DNA of 9,828 nt from positions 1 through 9,828 of the forward strand of contig JAPLWW010000022.1 of the NCBI GenBank assembly GCA_026396375.1, in the 5' to 3' direction. The translations under genes were made by a program, and so were the position numbers. The stretch comes from Microcaldota archaeon (GTDB taxonomy: Archaea; Micrarchaeota; Micrarchaeia; Anstonellales; J096). The notes below the pieces were generated by a model. That model was not told the DNA's origin and ran no database searches. It worked only from the letters and a program-made list of their open reading frames with translations. Below are positions 1 to 6,686 of the stretch, piece after piece (positions within the stretch are counted from its first letter, which is position 1; each line of letters opens with the position of its first letter).

Positions 1-142
1 AACTTTAGAATCAGCGGATGGAAAGAAATATGAAATAAGGAACATGATTACGCTCTGCAGGTGCGGAAAATCAGGCAACAAGCCCTTCTGCGACGGAACC
101 CATCTTTCGGCAGGTTTCAACGACGGCCTGATGTCTAAATAA
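1..142 (+). CDS. CDGSH iron-sulfur domain protein, 3' part only
   Basis: This is the last 46 codons of a gene that enters from the left edge; reading begins at base 2 and stops at TAA 140-142. The visible peptide contains the complete CDGSH [2Fe-2S] signature C-x-C-x2-S-x3-P-x-C-D-G-T-H ([17 protein letters not shown]), which in this family ligates the cluster with three Cys and one His. Upstream of it lies DGKKYEIRN, the usual lead-in strand of small prokaryotic CDGSH proteins, and after the motif comes the typical GF. An internal ATG at 44 lies within the conserved lead-in, so it is unlikely to be the true start. Members of the family are small redox or Fe-S transfer proteins, but the physiological partner cannot be told here. 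The fold is certain; total length and any additional domain are unknown because the 5' end is missing. Confidence 0.9.
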   Translation, partial: TLESADGKKYEIRNMITLCRCGKSGNKPFCDGTHLSAGFNDGLMSK

Positions 143-162
143 ATGTAGGGACATGTTGAATG

Positions 163-170
163 TTTAAAAA
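163..170 (+). promoter_or_regulatory. TATA box for the small Lys-rich protein gene
   Basis: TTTAAAAA lies with its centre about 27 nt upstream of the ATG at 194. This spacing places the expected transcription start at or next to the start codon, implying a leaderless mRNA. The same octamer with the same spacing precedes the minus-strand methyltransferase gene. Inferred from sequence only. Confidence 0.55.
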
Positions 171-193
171 CTCTTTGATGCAGGTAATATGTC

Positions 194-676
194 ATGACAA
201 CCGCAAAACAAATTCATTCTAAAAAAGGGTCAAAGCCAAAGTCTGATATGAAAAAGACATTGAGGATGGCAAAGGATGCCATTGAGGCGAAAAAGGCACC
301 TGTAATTGTGCCAAAGCCAACCCTTGCAAAAAGGGCATGGACTGCCGTAAAGAACAATTACAAGAAAGTCGGAGCCACGGCAAAGAAGGGAACGAACAAG
401 ACGCTTGGATTCGCATGGGGCGCATCATGGAGAACCGCAGTGACAGGTGTTTTGGTCCCATTCGCCAGCTATTACCTGAACACAGTTGCGCAAAGCTATC
501 ATACTGCAGTTGTAAAGGGAGTCCATTATTCAAGCACGGCAAAGGAAGCCTGGGCCCAAATGCTCAACGCGGTTTCCCCTGCAGTGGACAAGATCGCAGA
601 CCATCCCATAACATCAACATTGGTTGCGGCTGCGGCATGGGTAACATACAAGTATACGAAGCCTGCTGCAAAGTAA
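194..676 (+). CDS. Small basic protein of unknown function, possibly membrane-associated
   Basis: I do not recognise this 160-residue protein. Residues 1-70 are very rich in Lys and Ala with no hydrophobic stretch, resembling a nucleic-acid-binding or otherwise anion-binding tail. Two weakly hydrophobic segments follow, near residues 82-97 (TAVTGVLVPFASYYL) and 139-152 (ITSTLVAAAAWVTYKY). They are short and interrupted by Thr and Tyr, so membrane insertion is only possible, not clear. No signal peptide, Cys pair or catalytic motif is visible. The start at 194 is supported by a TATA box centred about 27 nt upstream, which suggests leaderless translation. The gene stands alone: its upstream neighbour ends about 50 bp before it, and a palindromic terminator follows. 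The regular codon use and long open frame support a real gene; an overlapping frame across 337-714 is a shadow. Function cannot be assigned. Confidence 0.7.
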   Translation: MTTAKQIHSKKGSKPKSDMKKTLRMAKDAIEAKKAPVIVPKPTLAKRAWTAVKNNYKKVGATAKKGTNKTLGFAWGASWRTAVTGVLVPFASYYLNTVAQSYHTAVVKGVHYSSTAKEAWAQMLNAVSPAVDKIADHPITSTLVAAAAWVTYKYTKPAAK

Positions 677-698
677 TCCTTCAGCTTTATTTTATCTG

Positions 699-718
699 TT
701 TTTTAATCAATTAAAAAA
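699..718. terminator. Palindromic AT-rich bidirectional terminator between convergent genes
   Basis: TTTTTTAAT (699-707) and its exact reverse complement ATTAAAAAA (710-718) flank a 2-nt centre, CA. On each strand the sequence offers a run of six T shortly after the stop codon of the gene read on that strand: the Lys-rich protein ends at 676 and the HD protein ends at 719. T-tracts are the usual archaeal intrinsic termination signal, so one symmetric element could serve both convergent transcripts. A further T-rich stretch at 687-703 adds to the plus-strand signal. Confidence 0.6.
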
Positions 719-2014
719 TCAGATTGATTCTATCTTATCCTTAAGCTGATTTACCAATGTTTCAGTATTTGAATCCTCAAAGCAGGCCTTAAGATAAGCG
801 TCTGTAACGCAGGATTTGTAGCGTTCTCCCATTTTCCTGATTTCAGGATCCTTGCTCTGTGAATATGCAAGAGCAACGCCGAAAAAGAAGGGCTGGTTTA
901 GAGATGCATCTTGATAATGATTGGTCAAATCGCTGAACAAGTCAACATTCCTCATCTTTGAGCTTATCTTCTCGTATGTTTTACTGTCCAATTTCGGGAA
1001 CTTCAATCCATAAAGGTAATCCAACACTGATTTTTCGTCCTTGAATTTAATCGGATGTATCATAAAGAAATTCTTCAGCAAGGAGTAATAAACCATTTCC
1101 TCAAAATTCCTGTTTTCCTTGACTGATTTCCATAAAGGAGTGTCAGGAAGGTCATCAAGGGACTTGTTGGAGTATATCCTTATCATGCTCTCTCCAATGA
1201 AAGCCAGCATCCTGAATTCCTCTTCAGAGAACATATTGGATAAGATTGGTCCTCTTAACATTCCAATATCATCTCGGTTTTCCGCCCTTTCCCCTGACAC
1301 AAACTGGAACCTCCTTATGACCACAACCTTTCCTATGCCTTCGGTTCCCTTGTCTGCATAAAGAAGGGCATTTTGAAGAGCCGCCTTTGATATTAAGCCT
1401 TGGCTTTGCCACTCATTTGCCTTGGCCAGAATAGCTGAGCTTTCCTTCAGTTCATTGACCTCTATTGCTGATGCTATATCCTCTATATGGCTTTTCTTAA
1501 GCATTAAAAGGAAATGAGATATTCCTGACATTTCATCGTTATATTTTTCATTCAGCAGTAAATATGCCTTTTCAAAATCAGGAGGGAGCTCTTTCCCCTG
1601 ATAATAATTGATGTCTCTAGCTATGCAAAATGCTGCGCAGAATCTTATCAAATCCGCGGTTATGTGGCCGTCGCTTCTTCCGTTCACTTCCCTTGGCATC
1701 CTAACCATGTCATGCACAAGGCCGGTTATCATTGACAATGCCATTATATCTGATTTTGCTTCAAGGATAGGGATTTCCTGCTCAATGTAGTTTACAGAAG
1801 CTATTGCTGCCCTTAGCATGTGGCCTGAGTTGTGCGCGGAATTCCTTTTTTCCTCATTCTCTGCCCTTTCCTGGTTTTTGTATAAGGAGACGCTGGAATC
1901 TATGAATTTAGATAGATTCTTCCTGCAGGACTCCTCAGATAAAGGCTCCTCGAATATTCTTAATTTGTTTCCATTTGAAGATTTTTTTTGCTTCGAATCC
2001 AATTGCTTTTCCAT
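719..2014 (-). CDS. HD-domain metal-dependent phosphohydrolase-like protein
   Basis: This 431-residue protein carries the residue pattern of the HD superfamily, whose members hydrolyse phosphoester bonds with one or two metal ions. Visible candidates are H61/H65 in AHNSGHMLRA (an H-N-x-x-H pattern as in phosphodiesterase-like HD domains), the H101-D102 pair in GLVHDMVR, H117 in SDGHITADL, and D221 in LLYADKGTEG. The first 50 residues are charged and probably disordered. Residues beyond about 230 form a helical C-terminal region that I do not recognise. The ATG at 2014 follows the methyltransferase stop by only 3 nt, and a GGTG ribosome binding site (complement of 2021-2024) sits 6 nt upstream inside the end of that gene, so the two are almost certainly cotranscribed and translationally coupled. 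The natural substrate is unknown; a nucleotide or modified nucleotide is a guess. The HD call is motif-based and fairly confident, the subfamily is not. Confidence 0.75.
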   Translation of the reverse strand: MEKQLDSKQKKSSNGNKLRIFEEPLSEESCRKNLSKFIDSSVSLYKNQERAENEEKRNSAHNSGHMLRAAIASVNYIEQEIPILEAKSDIMALSMITGLVHDMVRMPREVNGRSDGHITADLIRFCAAFCIARDINYYQGKELPPDFEKAYLLLNEKYNDEMSGISHFLLMLKKSHIEDIASAIEVNELKESSAILAKANEWQSQGLISKAALQNALLYADKGTEGIGKVVVIRRFQFVSGERAENRDDIGMLRGPILSNMFSEEEFRMLAFIGESMIRIYSNKSLDDLPDTPLWKSVKENRNFEEMVYYSLLKNFFMIHPIKFKDEKSVLDYLYGLKFPKLDSKTYEKISSKMRNVDLFSDLTNHYQDASLNQPFFFGVALAYSQSKDPEIRKMGERYKSCVTDAYLKACFEDSNTETLVNQLKDKIESI

Positions 2015-2017
2015 TTT

Positions 2018-3196
2018 TTACACCCTTGCCTTCTTTGCAACCATCACTGTTGCCAAGTCTCCTTTTCCCATCTTCCTTGACAATTCGACGTATTTGCTCC
2101 TGGAATCCGCGTCAAAGCAGAATCTGCTTGTGTTAAGGTTCATCTGCCTTGCAACAACCCTTTCATGGCCTTCCAGCACATATATAGGGGATTTTACCCC
2201 TTTTTCCGAGAAGATCTTTCCGACTTCAAGCCAGAATTTTAATATGCCGGAGTCAGCAAGCGCCTGCTTTGCGCTTTTTGCCATGAACGCATTCCTAAGA
2301 TCCGAAGCTGTCAATGAAAAGTATTTCCTGAACTCGTTAAGCTCGCATGTCTTTATGCCTGCCTTTATCTCCTCGCATTTCTCTATAGATGACAATACAT
2401 TCTGAACGAAAGGAACATCTCCTCTTTCTGAAATCAGCGCTAGCATCCAATAGATCCTTTCAGGAGTCTGCGAAAGGCCGTCATACCAGTCCCCTATGAT
2501 AAAAGGAGCACCCGGCTTCAATACCCTTGAAATCTGCGCCAAATGCTTTGTGGTTGAATTGTGGTGCAATGATGCATTTGCAACTGCAAAGTCTACGCTA
2601 TTGCTATCCAGCTTGGTTAAAGCGCCTATATCTGTGCCTGCAATGCATCTTACAATAATATCATGGCTTACATAAGGCAATTTCATCTCTGTTTTAAGCT
2701 TGTTTATCGCATCCGATGCAGCTACCAATCTTGAGATTGAAGGCTCAATAAGGATAAATTCAAATGTCAATGGATGATTGAAATCAAGCGCAAGAATCCT
2801 TTGCGCAACTGCCAATGAGGTTGCGCCTGCCCCTGCCCCTATGTCCGCGATTACATATTTTTCCCTGGAAGGGGCATTCTGGATATAATCAAAGACGTAT
2901 TCCCCTATCTTCTGGTTCATAAGCATATTGACATCCCCCAATCCTGCATTCGTGGAAGCCTGGCCAACAAGAGTGTTCAGGGAAGGGTCCGTGTCCTTCC
3001 ATTCGACAGAATAAGCATCTTGGGATGCAGAATACAGCCAATCCATGTTATGATCCGTAATCGAAATGCCCCAATTAGGATAAGCATAGTCGCTCACCCT
3101 GAGGATGCTTCCCAAAGGAACAGGGGACCATTCAGTCAATTTATTAACATCATTTATCCTAACTATAATATCCGATATAGAACTAGCTGGTTTCAT
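2018..3196 (-). CDS. Class I SAM-dependent methyltransferase, substrate unknown
   Basis: Starting from ATG 3196 the product is 392 residues. A Rossmann-like methyltransferase core is clear: motif I VIADIGAGAGATS at about residues 115-127 (the SAM-binding glycine loop), the acidic end of strand 2 in FILIEPS near residue 151, motif IV FAVANASLHH at about 203-212, and the strand-5 region VLKPGAPFIIGDW at about 225-237, as in Methyltransf_11/25-type enzymes. About 110 residues precede the core and about 150 mostly helical residues follow it; neither part is recognised. An in-frame TTG at 3214 would add six residues, but the TATA box at 3220-3227 is centred about 28 nt upstream of ATG 3196, so the ATG is preferred and the mRNA is probably leaderless. 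It is the first gene of a two-gene operon with the HD-domain protein and is divergent from the mevalonate operon. The methyl acceptor cannot be deduced. Confidence 0.85.
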   Translation of the reverse strand: MKPASSISDIIVRINDVNKLTEWSPVPLGSILRVSDYAYPNWGISITDHNMDWLYSASQDAYSVEWKDTDPSLNTLVGQASTNAGLGDVNMLMNQKIGEYVFDYIQNAPSREKYVIADIGAGAGATSLAVAQRILALDFNHPLTFEFILIEPSISRLVAASDAINKLKTEMKLPYVSHDIIVRCIAGTDIGALTKLDSNSVDFAVANASLHHNSTTKHLAQISRVLKPGAPFIIGDWYDGLSQTPERIYWMLALISERGDVPFVQNVLSSIEKCEEIKAGIKTCELNEFRKYFSLTASDLRNAFMAKSAKQALADSGILKFWLEVGKIFSEKGVKSPIYVLEGHERVVARQMNLNTSRFCFDADSRSKYVELSRKMGKGDLATVMVAKKARV

Positions 3197-3219
3197 GTTA
3201 TTAATTGTGTACAAAAGAG

Positions 3220-3227
3220 TTTAAAAA
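3220..3227 (-). promoter_or_regulatory. TATA box for the methyltransferase/HD operon
   Basis: On the minus strand this reads TTTTTAAA, centred about 28 nt upstream of ATG 3196. The position would put transcription start at the ATG and rules against the in-frame TTG at 3214, which would lie only 5 nt from the box. It lies in a 91-bp divergent region shared with the mevalonate operon promoter. Confidence 0.55.
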
Positions 3228-3246
3228 TAGCTCCATTTACCCTATA

Positions 3247-3255
3247 TTTTATAAA
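3247..3255 (+). promoter_or_regulatory. TATA box for the mevalonate operon
   Basis: TTTTATAAA lies within a longer AT-rich stretch (3243-3255). Its centre predicts a transcription start near 3276-3279, leaving a leader of roughly 10 nt that begins at or just before the GGTGA ribosome binding site. It is about 20 bp from the oppositely directed TATA box at 3220-3227, so the two operons may compete for initiation. Confidence 0.55.
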
Positions 3256-3278
3256 CATAGTATTCTATCCTTTAATTT

Positions 3279-3283
3279 GGTGA
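3279..3283 (+). promoter_or_regulatory. Ribosome binding site of the decarboxylase gene
   Basis: GGTGA, complementary to the archaeal 16S rRNA 3' end, is followed by AAAA and the ATG at 3288. This supports 3288 as the start. The same GTGA-AAAA-ATG arrangement precedes the metallophosphoesterase gene at 8882-8890. Confidence 0.6.
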
Positions 3284-3287
3284 AAAA

Positions 3288-4296
3288 ATGGTCTATATAA
3301 AATCAATTGCGCCGACAAACATCGCCGTCGTAAAATATTGGGGCAAAAATCCAAAATGGGAGAAATACCTTGTTCCTTTAAAAAGCTCGGTTTCCTTCAC
3401 TGTCCAGGATTTCTATACTGAAACAGAATTGAGGGTAAACAAAGGAACCGGAAAGATCCTATTCAACCTCAATGACAGGGAAATAACCCCTGAAATGAAG
3501 GAATATGAGTATGTCAGCGAGATGTTCGGAAAAACCTTTGAGCTATTTCCGAATACAAAGAGCTATGACTATGAGGTAAAGAGCAAGAACAACTTCCCGA
3601 CAGCCGCAGGATATGCGTCCTCTGCAAGCGGATTCGCGGCATTGGCAAGGGCTTTGCAGGGCGCAATGAAGGAGCTGGAACCAGAGTTTTACAGCAGGTA
3701 TATGCATATGGAAAAGGGGGATAAGCCCAAAGAAAGAGGGGCCTGAGGCATTCCAAGGGGATAAGCTGCATGACCAGATATTCTCAAGCTATTCAAAAAC
3801 CATGGTTTTGCCAGACGAATGGCCTGAATTCAGGTTGATTTACACCAAAATCCAGGAAAAGGAAAAGAAGATAAAAAGCAGGTCTGGAATGAAGACCAGC
3901 GTGCAGACGTGCCCTATATACAACGACTGGATAGATTATGAGGAGAGGATTGCGATGCCCGCAGTCATCAAGGCAGTCCAGAACAAGGATTTCCCGTCAT
4001 TTGCAAAGCTGGCAATGCAGTGCAGCGACGGCCTGCATGCAGTAATGGGATACACTTACCCAAGGATAGTCTATCTCAATGAGAAATCCCAGGAGGTAAT
4101 CGACGCTGTTAATGAATTGAATAGCGGAGAAATGAAGGCTGCATATACCTATGACGCAGGGCCTAACGCAATAGTGTTTACCCTGGAAAAATACGAAAGC
4201 CAGGTGGTTGAACAATTGGCCAAGATAATCCCAAGGGAAAACATAGCAGTGACCAAATTGGGAAAAGGATCAAGGATAACCAAGGTGGAAAAATGA
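3288..4296 (+). pseudogene. mvaD: Diphosphomevalonate decarboxylase, frameshifted and missing a conserved block
   Basis: Diphosphomevalonate decarboxylase (GHMP family) converts mevalonate 5-diphosphate to isopentenyl diphosphate with ATP. The first part, 3288 to about 3690, shows APTNIAVVKYWGK (residues 8-20), VPLKSSVSFTV, and the ATP-binding loop NNFPTAAGYASSASGFAAL (101-119). This frame stops at 3746. The rest of the protein lies in another frame, open from 3670 to the TGA at 4294-4296. It includes SFTAGICIW, PDEWPEFRLIY, GLHAVMGYTYPRIVYLN and YTYDAGPNAIVFTL, whose Asp is the catalytic base of the family. Where the frames meet (about 3675-3690) the expected (A)RxGSGSACR motif, which contributes conserved Ser and Arg residues, is in no frame. 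This fits a deletion of roughly 16 codons less one base (length 2 mod 3). The presence of DAGPNA argues against mevalonate 3-kinase, and the neighbouring ERG8-type kinase argues for the diphosphate as substrate. It overlaps the next gene by 4 nt. Family call is sure; whether the break is biological is not. Confidence 0.85.
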
Positions 4297-5248
4297 TAAG
4301 CGTTCCTGGAAAGATACTGTTTTACGGAGGATTCAGCGTGCTTGAGAAGGGAAATCCATCATTGAGCATAGCTGTTTGCGACGAAAACGGAAAAGGGGTT
4401 ACTGCAGAATATGAGGAGGGAGAGAGAAAAATAATATCCCCCCAGTTCGGGCTTGATTTGGAACCCAAGCTTGAGGACAGCCAGATAGTCTCATTTGCTT
4501 ATATCTTCGCTGAAAAATACCTGAGCGGCTGCGCGAAGCTGAAGAACAATACCAAGATAACTCTGGAAAACAGCCCTATTTTTGGGGAAAGGAACCAGAA
4601 AACAGGGTTGGGAAGCTCTGCTGCGGCGACAGTGGCAGTGGTAAAGGCCCTTTTTGAGGCAAACGGCCTTGATTCTGATGCCCATGTTGAGACAATACAC
4701 AAGATCTCGCAGCTGGCATATGCCGCATATTCCAAAAAAGTAGGCTCTGGATTTGACATAGCGACAAGCTCTTTTGGCAAAAGCATAATCTACAAAAGGT
4801 ATGACCCTGCGGAACTGAAATTGCCTGCAACATTTGAGTCAGAAGAGGTTGAAAAATCCGTAAAGGAATCTGTCAACAAGCCCTGGGAATGGATAACGGC
4901 AACGCCTTTTGAGTTTCCAAGGCAGTACAGCATGATATTCTTCAACATCAAGAGGGGCAGCACATCAACAATAAGCTCAGTCAAGGCAGTTATGGAATGG
5001 AAGATATCAAACGCTGAGGAGTATAAAAAAATAACAACTTTGACCCTATTGAGCCTGAGCAGCTGAAAAACATAATAGAGGAGGCTGAAAAGATAGATGG
5101 GGTTGTAGCAGGAAGATGCCCAGGGGCTGGAGGATACGATGGACTGGCTTTCATAGTCAAAAGGAATTTTGAGAATATGAGCAAGATCCTGGATATAGGA
5201 AACAGCCAATCGCTGAAACTGGACCATATAAAAATAAAGGTGCTATGA
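4293..5248 (+). pseudogene. Phosphomevalonate kinase (ERG8-type), single-base frameshift
   Basis: This GHMP kinase phosphorylates mevalonate 5-phosphate to the diphosphate. The ERG8-type signature is clear: SVPGKILFYGGFSVLE (residues 3-18), KTGLGSSAAATVAVVKAL (103-120), the KVGSGFDIA segment (149-157), and NIKRGSTSTISSVKAVMEWK (218-237). The frame stops at 5066 after a divergent tail. The expected C-terminus, including AGRCPGAGGYDGLAFIV, follows in the -1 frame from about 5030 to TGA 5246-5248. The switch falls at a run of seven A (5025-5031); an eighth A would restore one 318-residue protein reading EEYKKNNNFDPIEPEQ. The start ATG overlaps the decarboxylase stop as ATGA and has AGGTGG at 4283-4288 upstream. 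The 3' end overlaps the mevalonate kinase start. A sequencing or assembly slip, a phase-variable tract, programmed -1 slippage and real decay are all possible; the intact conserved tail makes long-standing decay unlikely. Confidence 0.88.
5239..5242 (+). promoter_or_regulatory. Ribosome binding site of mevalonate kinase
   Basis: GGTG lies 2 nt before ATG 5245 and 5 nt before ATG 5248. The spacing seen for the phosphomevalonate kinase gene is 5 nt from GGTG to ATG, so the second ATG is the more likely initiator. The difference is one residue. Confidence 0.5.
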
Positions 5249-6126
5249 TGTCTGGAAAAGGATACGGAAAAGTGATATTGTTCGGAGAGCATTTTGTTGT
5301 CCATAATGAACCTGCAATAGTCTCAGGCCTCAAGAACCTTGTCACTGTCATGGAAGTCGAGGAAGGGCCATGGAATGCTGAGCTTGACGAGCAATCCAAG
5401 CAGGGATATGCCGCTGTTGCAAAGGCATTGGGCATAGAAGGAAAGACATTTACGTTAACAACAGAGGAGATTGTTCCAATGAAGCAGAACCTTGGAAGCT
5501 CTGCCGCGTTTTACGTATCATTTGCAAACGCATTGAACAAGAAATATGGGCTTGGCAAAACAAAGAATGACATAAACAAGGCTGCATACCAAGGAGAGGT
5601 TTTTATACATGGAAAGCCTTCTGGGATAGACACGTCCGCGTCAACATTCTGCAAGCCGTTGATATTCAGGAAAACCTTGGATGGATCATTCATAATCAAG
5701 AAGCTTAAGATAGGCGCTCCAATCCATCTTCTGATAAGCAATACTGGGCCAAAGAAAGGGACAGGTGAGCTTGTCGCCCAGTTTGGCGCATTGAAGGAGA
5801 AAAATGCGGTTTCCAAGGATGTTTTCAAGCTTTACAAGGCAATATTCAACAATGCCAAAAAAGCCATAAAGGAAGGGGATATGGAAAGATTGGGATTCCT
5901 CATGGATCTTGACCATGGGTTGTTGGCAGCCTTTAACTTATCAACCAAGAACATAGAAAAAGCAAGGATTATCATGAAAGAACATGGCTCATTGGGATCA
6001 AAGATAACGGGTGCAGGAGGAGGAGGAAACATAATAGGCCTGTTCAGGAGCCAGGATGATGCCGAGAAAGCAAAAAATGAGCTTGGAAATGAAGGTTTCA
6101 TGACGCTGTATGCCAGGATTGAGTGA
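5245..6126 (+). CDS. mvk: Mevalonate kinase
   Basis: This 293-residue cytoplasmic GHMP kinase phosphorylates mevalonate to mevalonate 5-phosphate, the entry step of the three-gene pathway in this operon. Motif 1 is GKVILFGEHFVVHNEPAIV (residues 8-26). Motif 2, NLGSSAAFYVSFANAL (82-97), forms the ATP-binding loop. GKPSGIDTSAST (123-134) carries the catalytic Asp129, and E118 lies in the helix before it. Motif 3 is KITGAGGGGNIIGL (253-266). Length is usual for archaeal mevalonate kinases (about 290-315). Motif 2 lacks the common glycine-rich lead (PVGxGLGSS appears as PMKQNLGSS), a mild variation. The gene overlaps the phosphomevalonate kinase stop as ATGATG; ATG 5248 has the better spacing to GGTG at 5239-5242. 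It is the only one of the three pathway genes in the window that is intact. Confusion with galactokinase or homoserine kinase is unlikely given the HGKPSGIDT and GEHFVVH motifs. Confidence 0.93.
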   Translation: MMSGKGYGKVILFGEHFVVHNEPAIVSGLKNLVTVMEVEEGPWNAELDEQSKQGYAAVAKALGIEGKTFTLTTEEIVPMKQNLGSSAAFYVSFANALNKKYGLGKTKNDINKAAYQGEVFIHGKPSGIDTSASTFCKPLIFRKTLDGSFIIKKLKIGAPIHLLISNTGPKKGTGELVAQFGALKEKNAVSKDVFKLYKAIFNNAKKAIKEGDMERLGFLMDLDHGLLAAFNLSTKNIEKARIIMKEHGSLGSKITGAGGGGNIIGLFRSQDDAEKAKNELGNEGFMTLYARIE

Positions 6127-6132
6127 TGCAGG

Positions 6133-6561
6133 ATGAAGGAAAGGAATGCTGCGTTTTTCGGCCTTTACGAAAATCTTTTCATTGTCTTAAAGGAAGAGTT
6201 GGGAGAAGAAAAGGCGCTGGAGATGTTCCGCAGGATAATGGAGCGCGGCCTGAAGGCTGCGTATGATGCCTCAAGCTTCGAGCGCGGTAATGAAAACTCC
6301 TTTGTAAGTACTCTTAAGCAAAGGGATGAAAGCGTGGGCCTAAGGGTCAATTTCCCTGTTGTAACCAAAAACAAGATAATCTACCAGTTCCTTGACGACC
6401 CTTTCCCTGGATTGAAGAACGCTGTTGATTTTCACAAGCTGGATGACACGTATATATCCTTCAAGGTAAGATACTTGCTTGGTGAAGGCTGGACTTATAA
6501 AACAACAAAGCATATCTGGAAAAATGATCCCTATATTGAACATGTCATCACAAAAAGCTAG
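6133..6561 (+). CDS. Small protein of unknown function in the mevalonate operon
   Basis: This 142-residue soluble protein begins 6 nt after the mevalonate kinase stop. The GTGAT overlapping that stop (6123-6127) can serve as its ribosome binding site, so it is most probably the last cistron of the mevalonate operon. The N-terminal half is helical (LYENLFIVLKEELGEEKALEMFRRIMERG). The C-terminal half looks alpha/beta, with YQFLDDPFPGLKNAV near residues 84-98 and an aromatic, charged end (GEGWTYKTTKHIWKNDPYIEHVI). The overall arrangement (a helix with GEEKALE, then a short PFP block, then a Gly-containing C-terminal strand) vaguely recalls the L-2-amino-thiazoline-4-carboxylate hydrolase-like family (PF14196). 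I could not confirm that, and the Cys residues common there are absent. No membrane segment or signal peptide is seen. A link to isoprenoid metabolism is suggested only by position. Confidence 0.72.
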   Translation: MKERNAAFFGLYENLFIVLKEELGEEKALEMFRRIMERGLKAAYDASSFERGNENSFVSTLKQRDESVGLRVNFPVVTKNKIIYQFLDDPFPGLKNAVDFHKLDDTYISFKVRYLLGEGWTYKTTKHIWKNDPYIEHVITKS

Positions 6562-6643
6562 AAAAGCCATGGATTTGAGCCCTTTTGTATTCAGATTGAG
6601 TGAAACAATTTTACCAAAAAACTGCTGAAGTTAAGTGATATAT

Positions 6644-6665
6644 AGCTTTTCTTGATTTTATTTGG
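6644..6665 (+). terminator. Possible T-rich terminator after the mevalonate operon
   Basis: The stretch contains TTTT, TTTT, ATTT and TTGG tracts about 85-100 nt downstream of the last stop of the operon and upstream of the kinase promoter. The GCTTTTCT here is the reverse complement of AGAAAAGC at 6560-6567, but the 77-nt separation makes a functional hairpin doubtful. Otherwise the region 6562-6686 shows no gene or structured RNA that I can recognise. Confidence 0.3.
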
Positions 6666-6686
6666 TCATTTGCGATAAAACAAACC

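Noticed and set aside
337..714. Second plus-strand open frame inside the Lys-rich protein gene
   Set aside because: It overlaps the better-supported frame at 194-676, lacks promoter spacing and runs into the terminator palindrome.
1818..2405. Plus-strand open frame of 195 codons opposite the HD and methyltransferase genes
   Set aside because: It crosses the junction of two well-supported minus-strand genes and its translation is a Ser/Phe-rich antisense product with no motifs.
3514..3771. Minus-strand open frame spanning the decarboxylase break
   Set aside because: It has no start signal, no recognisable motif, and lies within the conserved decarboxylase coding sequence.
3802..4296. Independent small gene starting at ATG 3802
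   Set aside because: The same frame continues upstream to 3670 with decarboxylase-like sequence (SFTAGICIW and PEAFQGDKLHDQIFSSYSK), so this ATG is an internal methionine.
5025..5031. Canonical X-XXY-YYZ slippery heptamer for programmed -1 frameshifting
   Set aside because: In the zero frame the base before AAA-AAA is T, so the heptamer rule is not met; only single-codon slippage is possible, and no downstream stimulatory structure was evident.
6560..6652. AGAAAAGC / GCTTTTCT inverted repeat as a structured RNA
   Set aside because: The 8-bp arms are 77 nt apart in AT-rich sequence and no further pairing, C/D box or K-turn motif was seen, so chance is likely.
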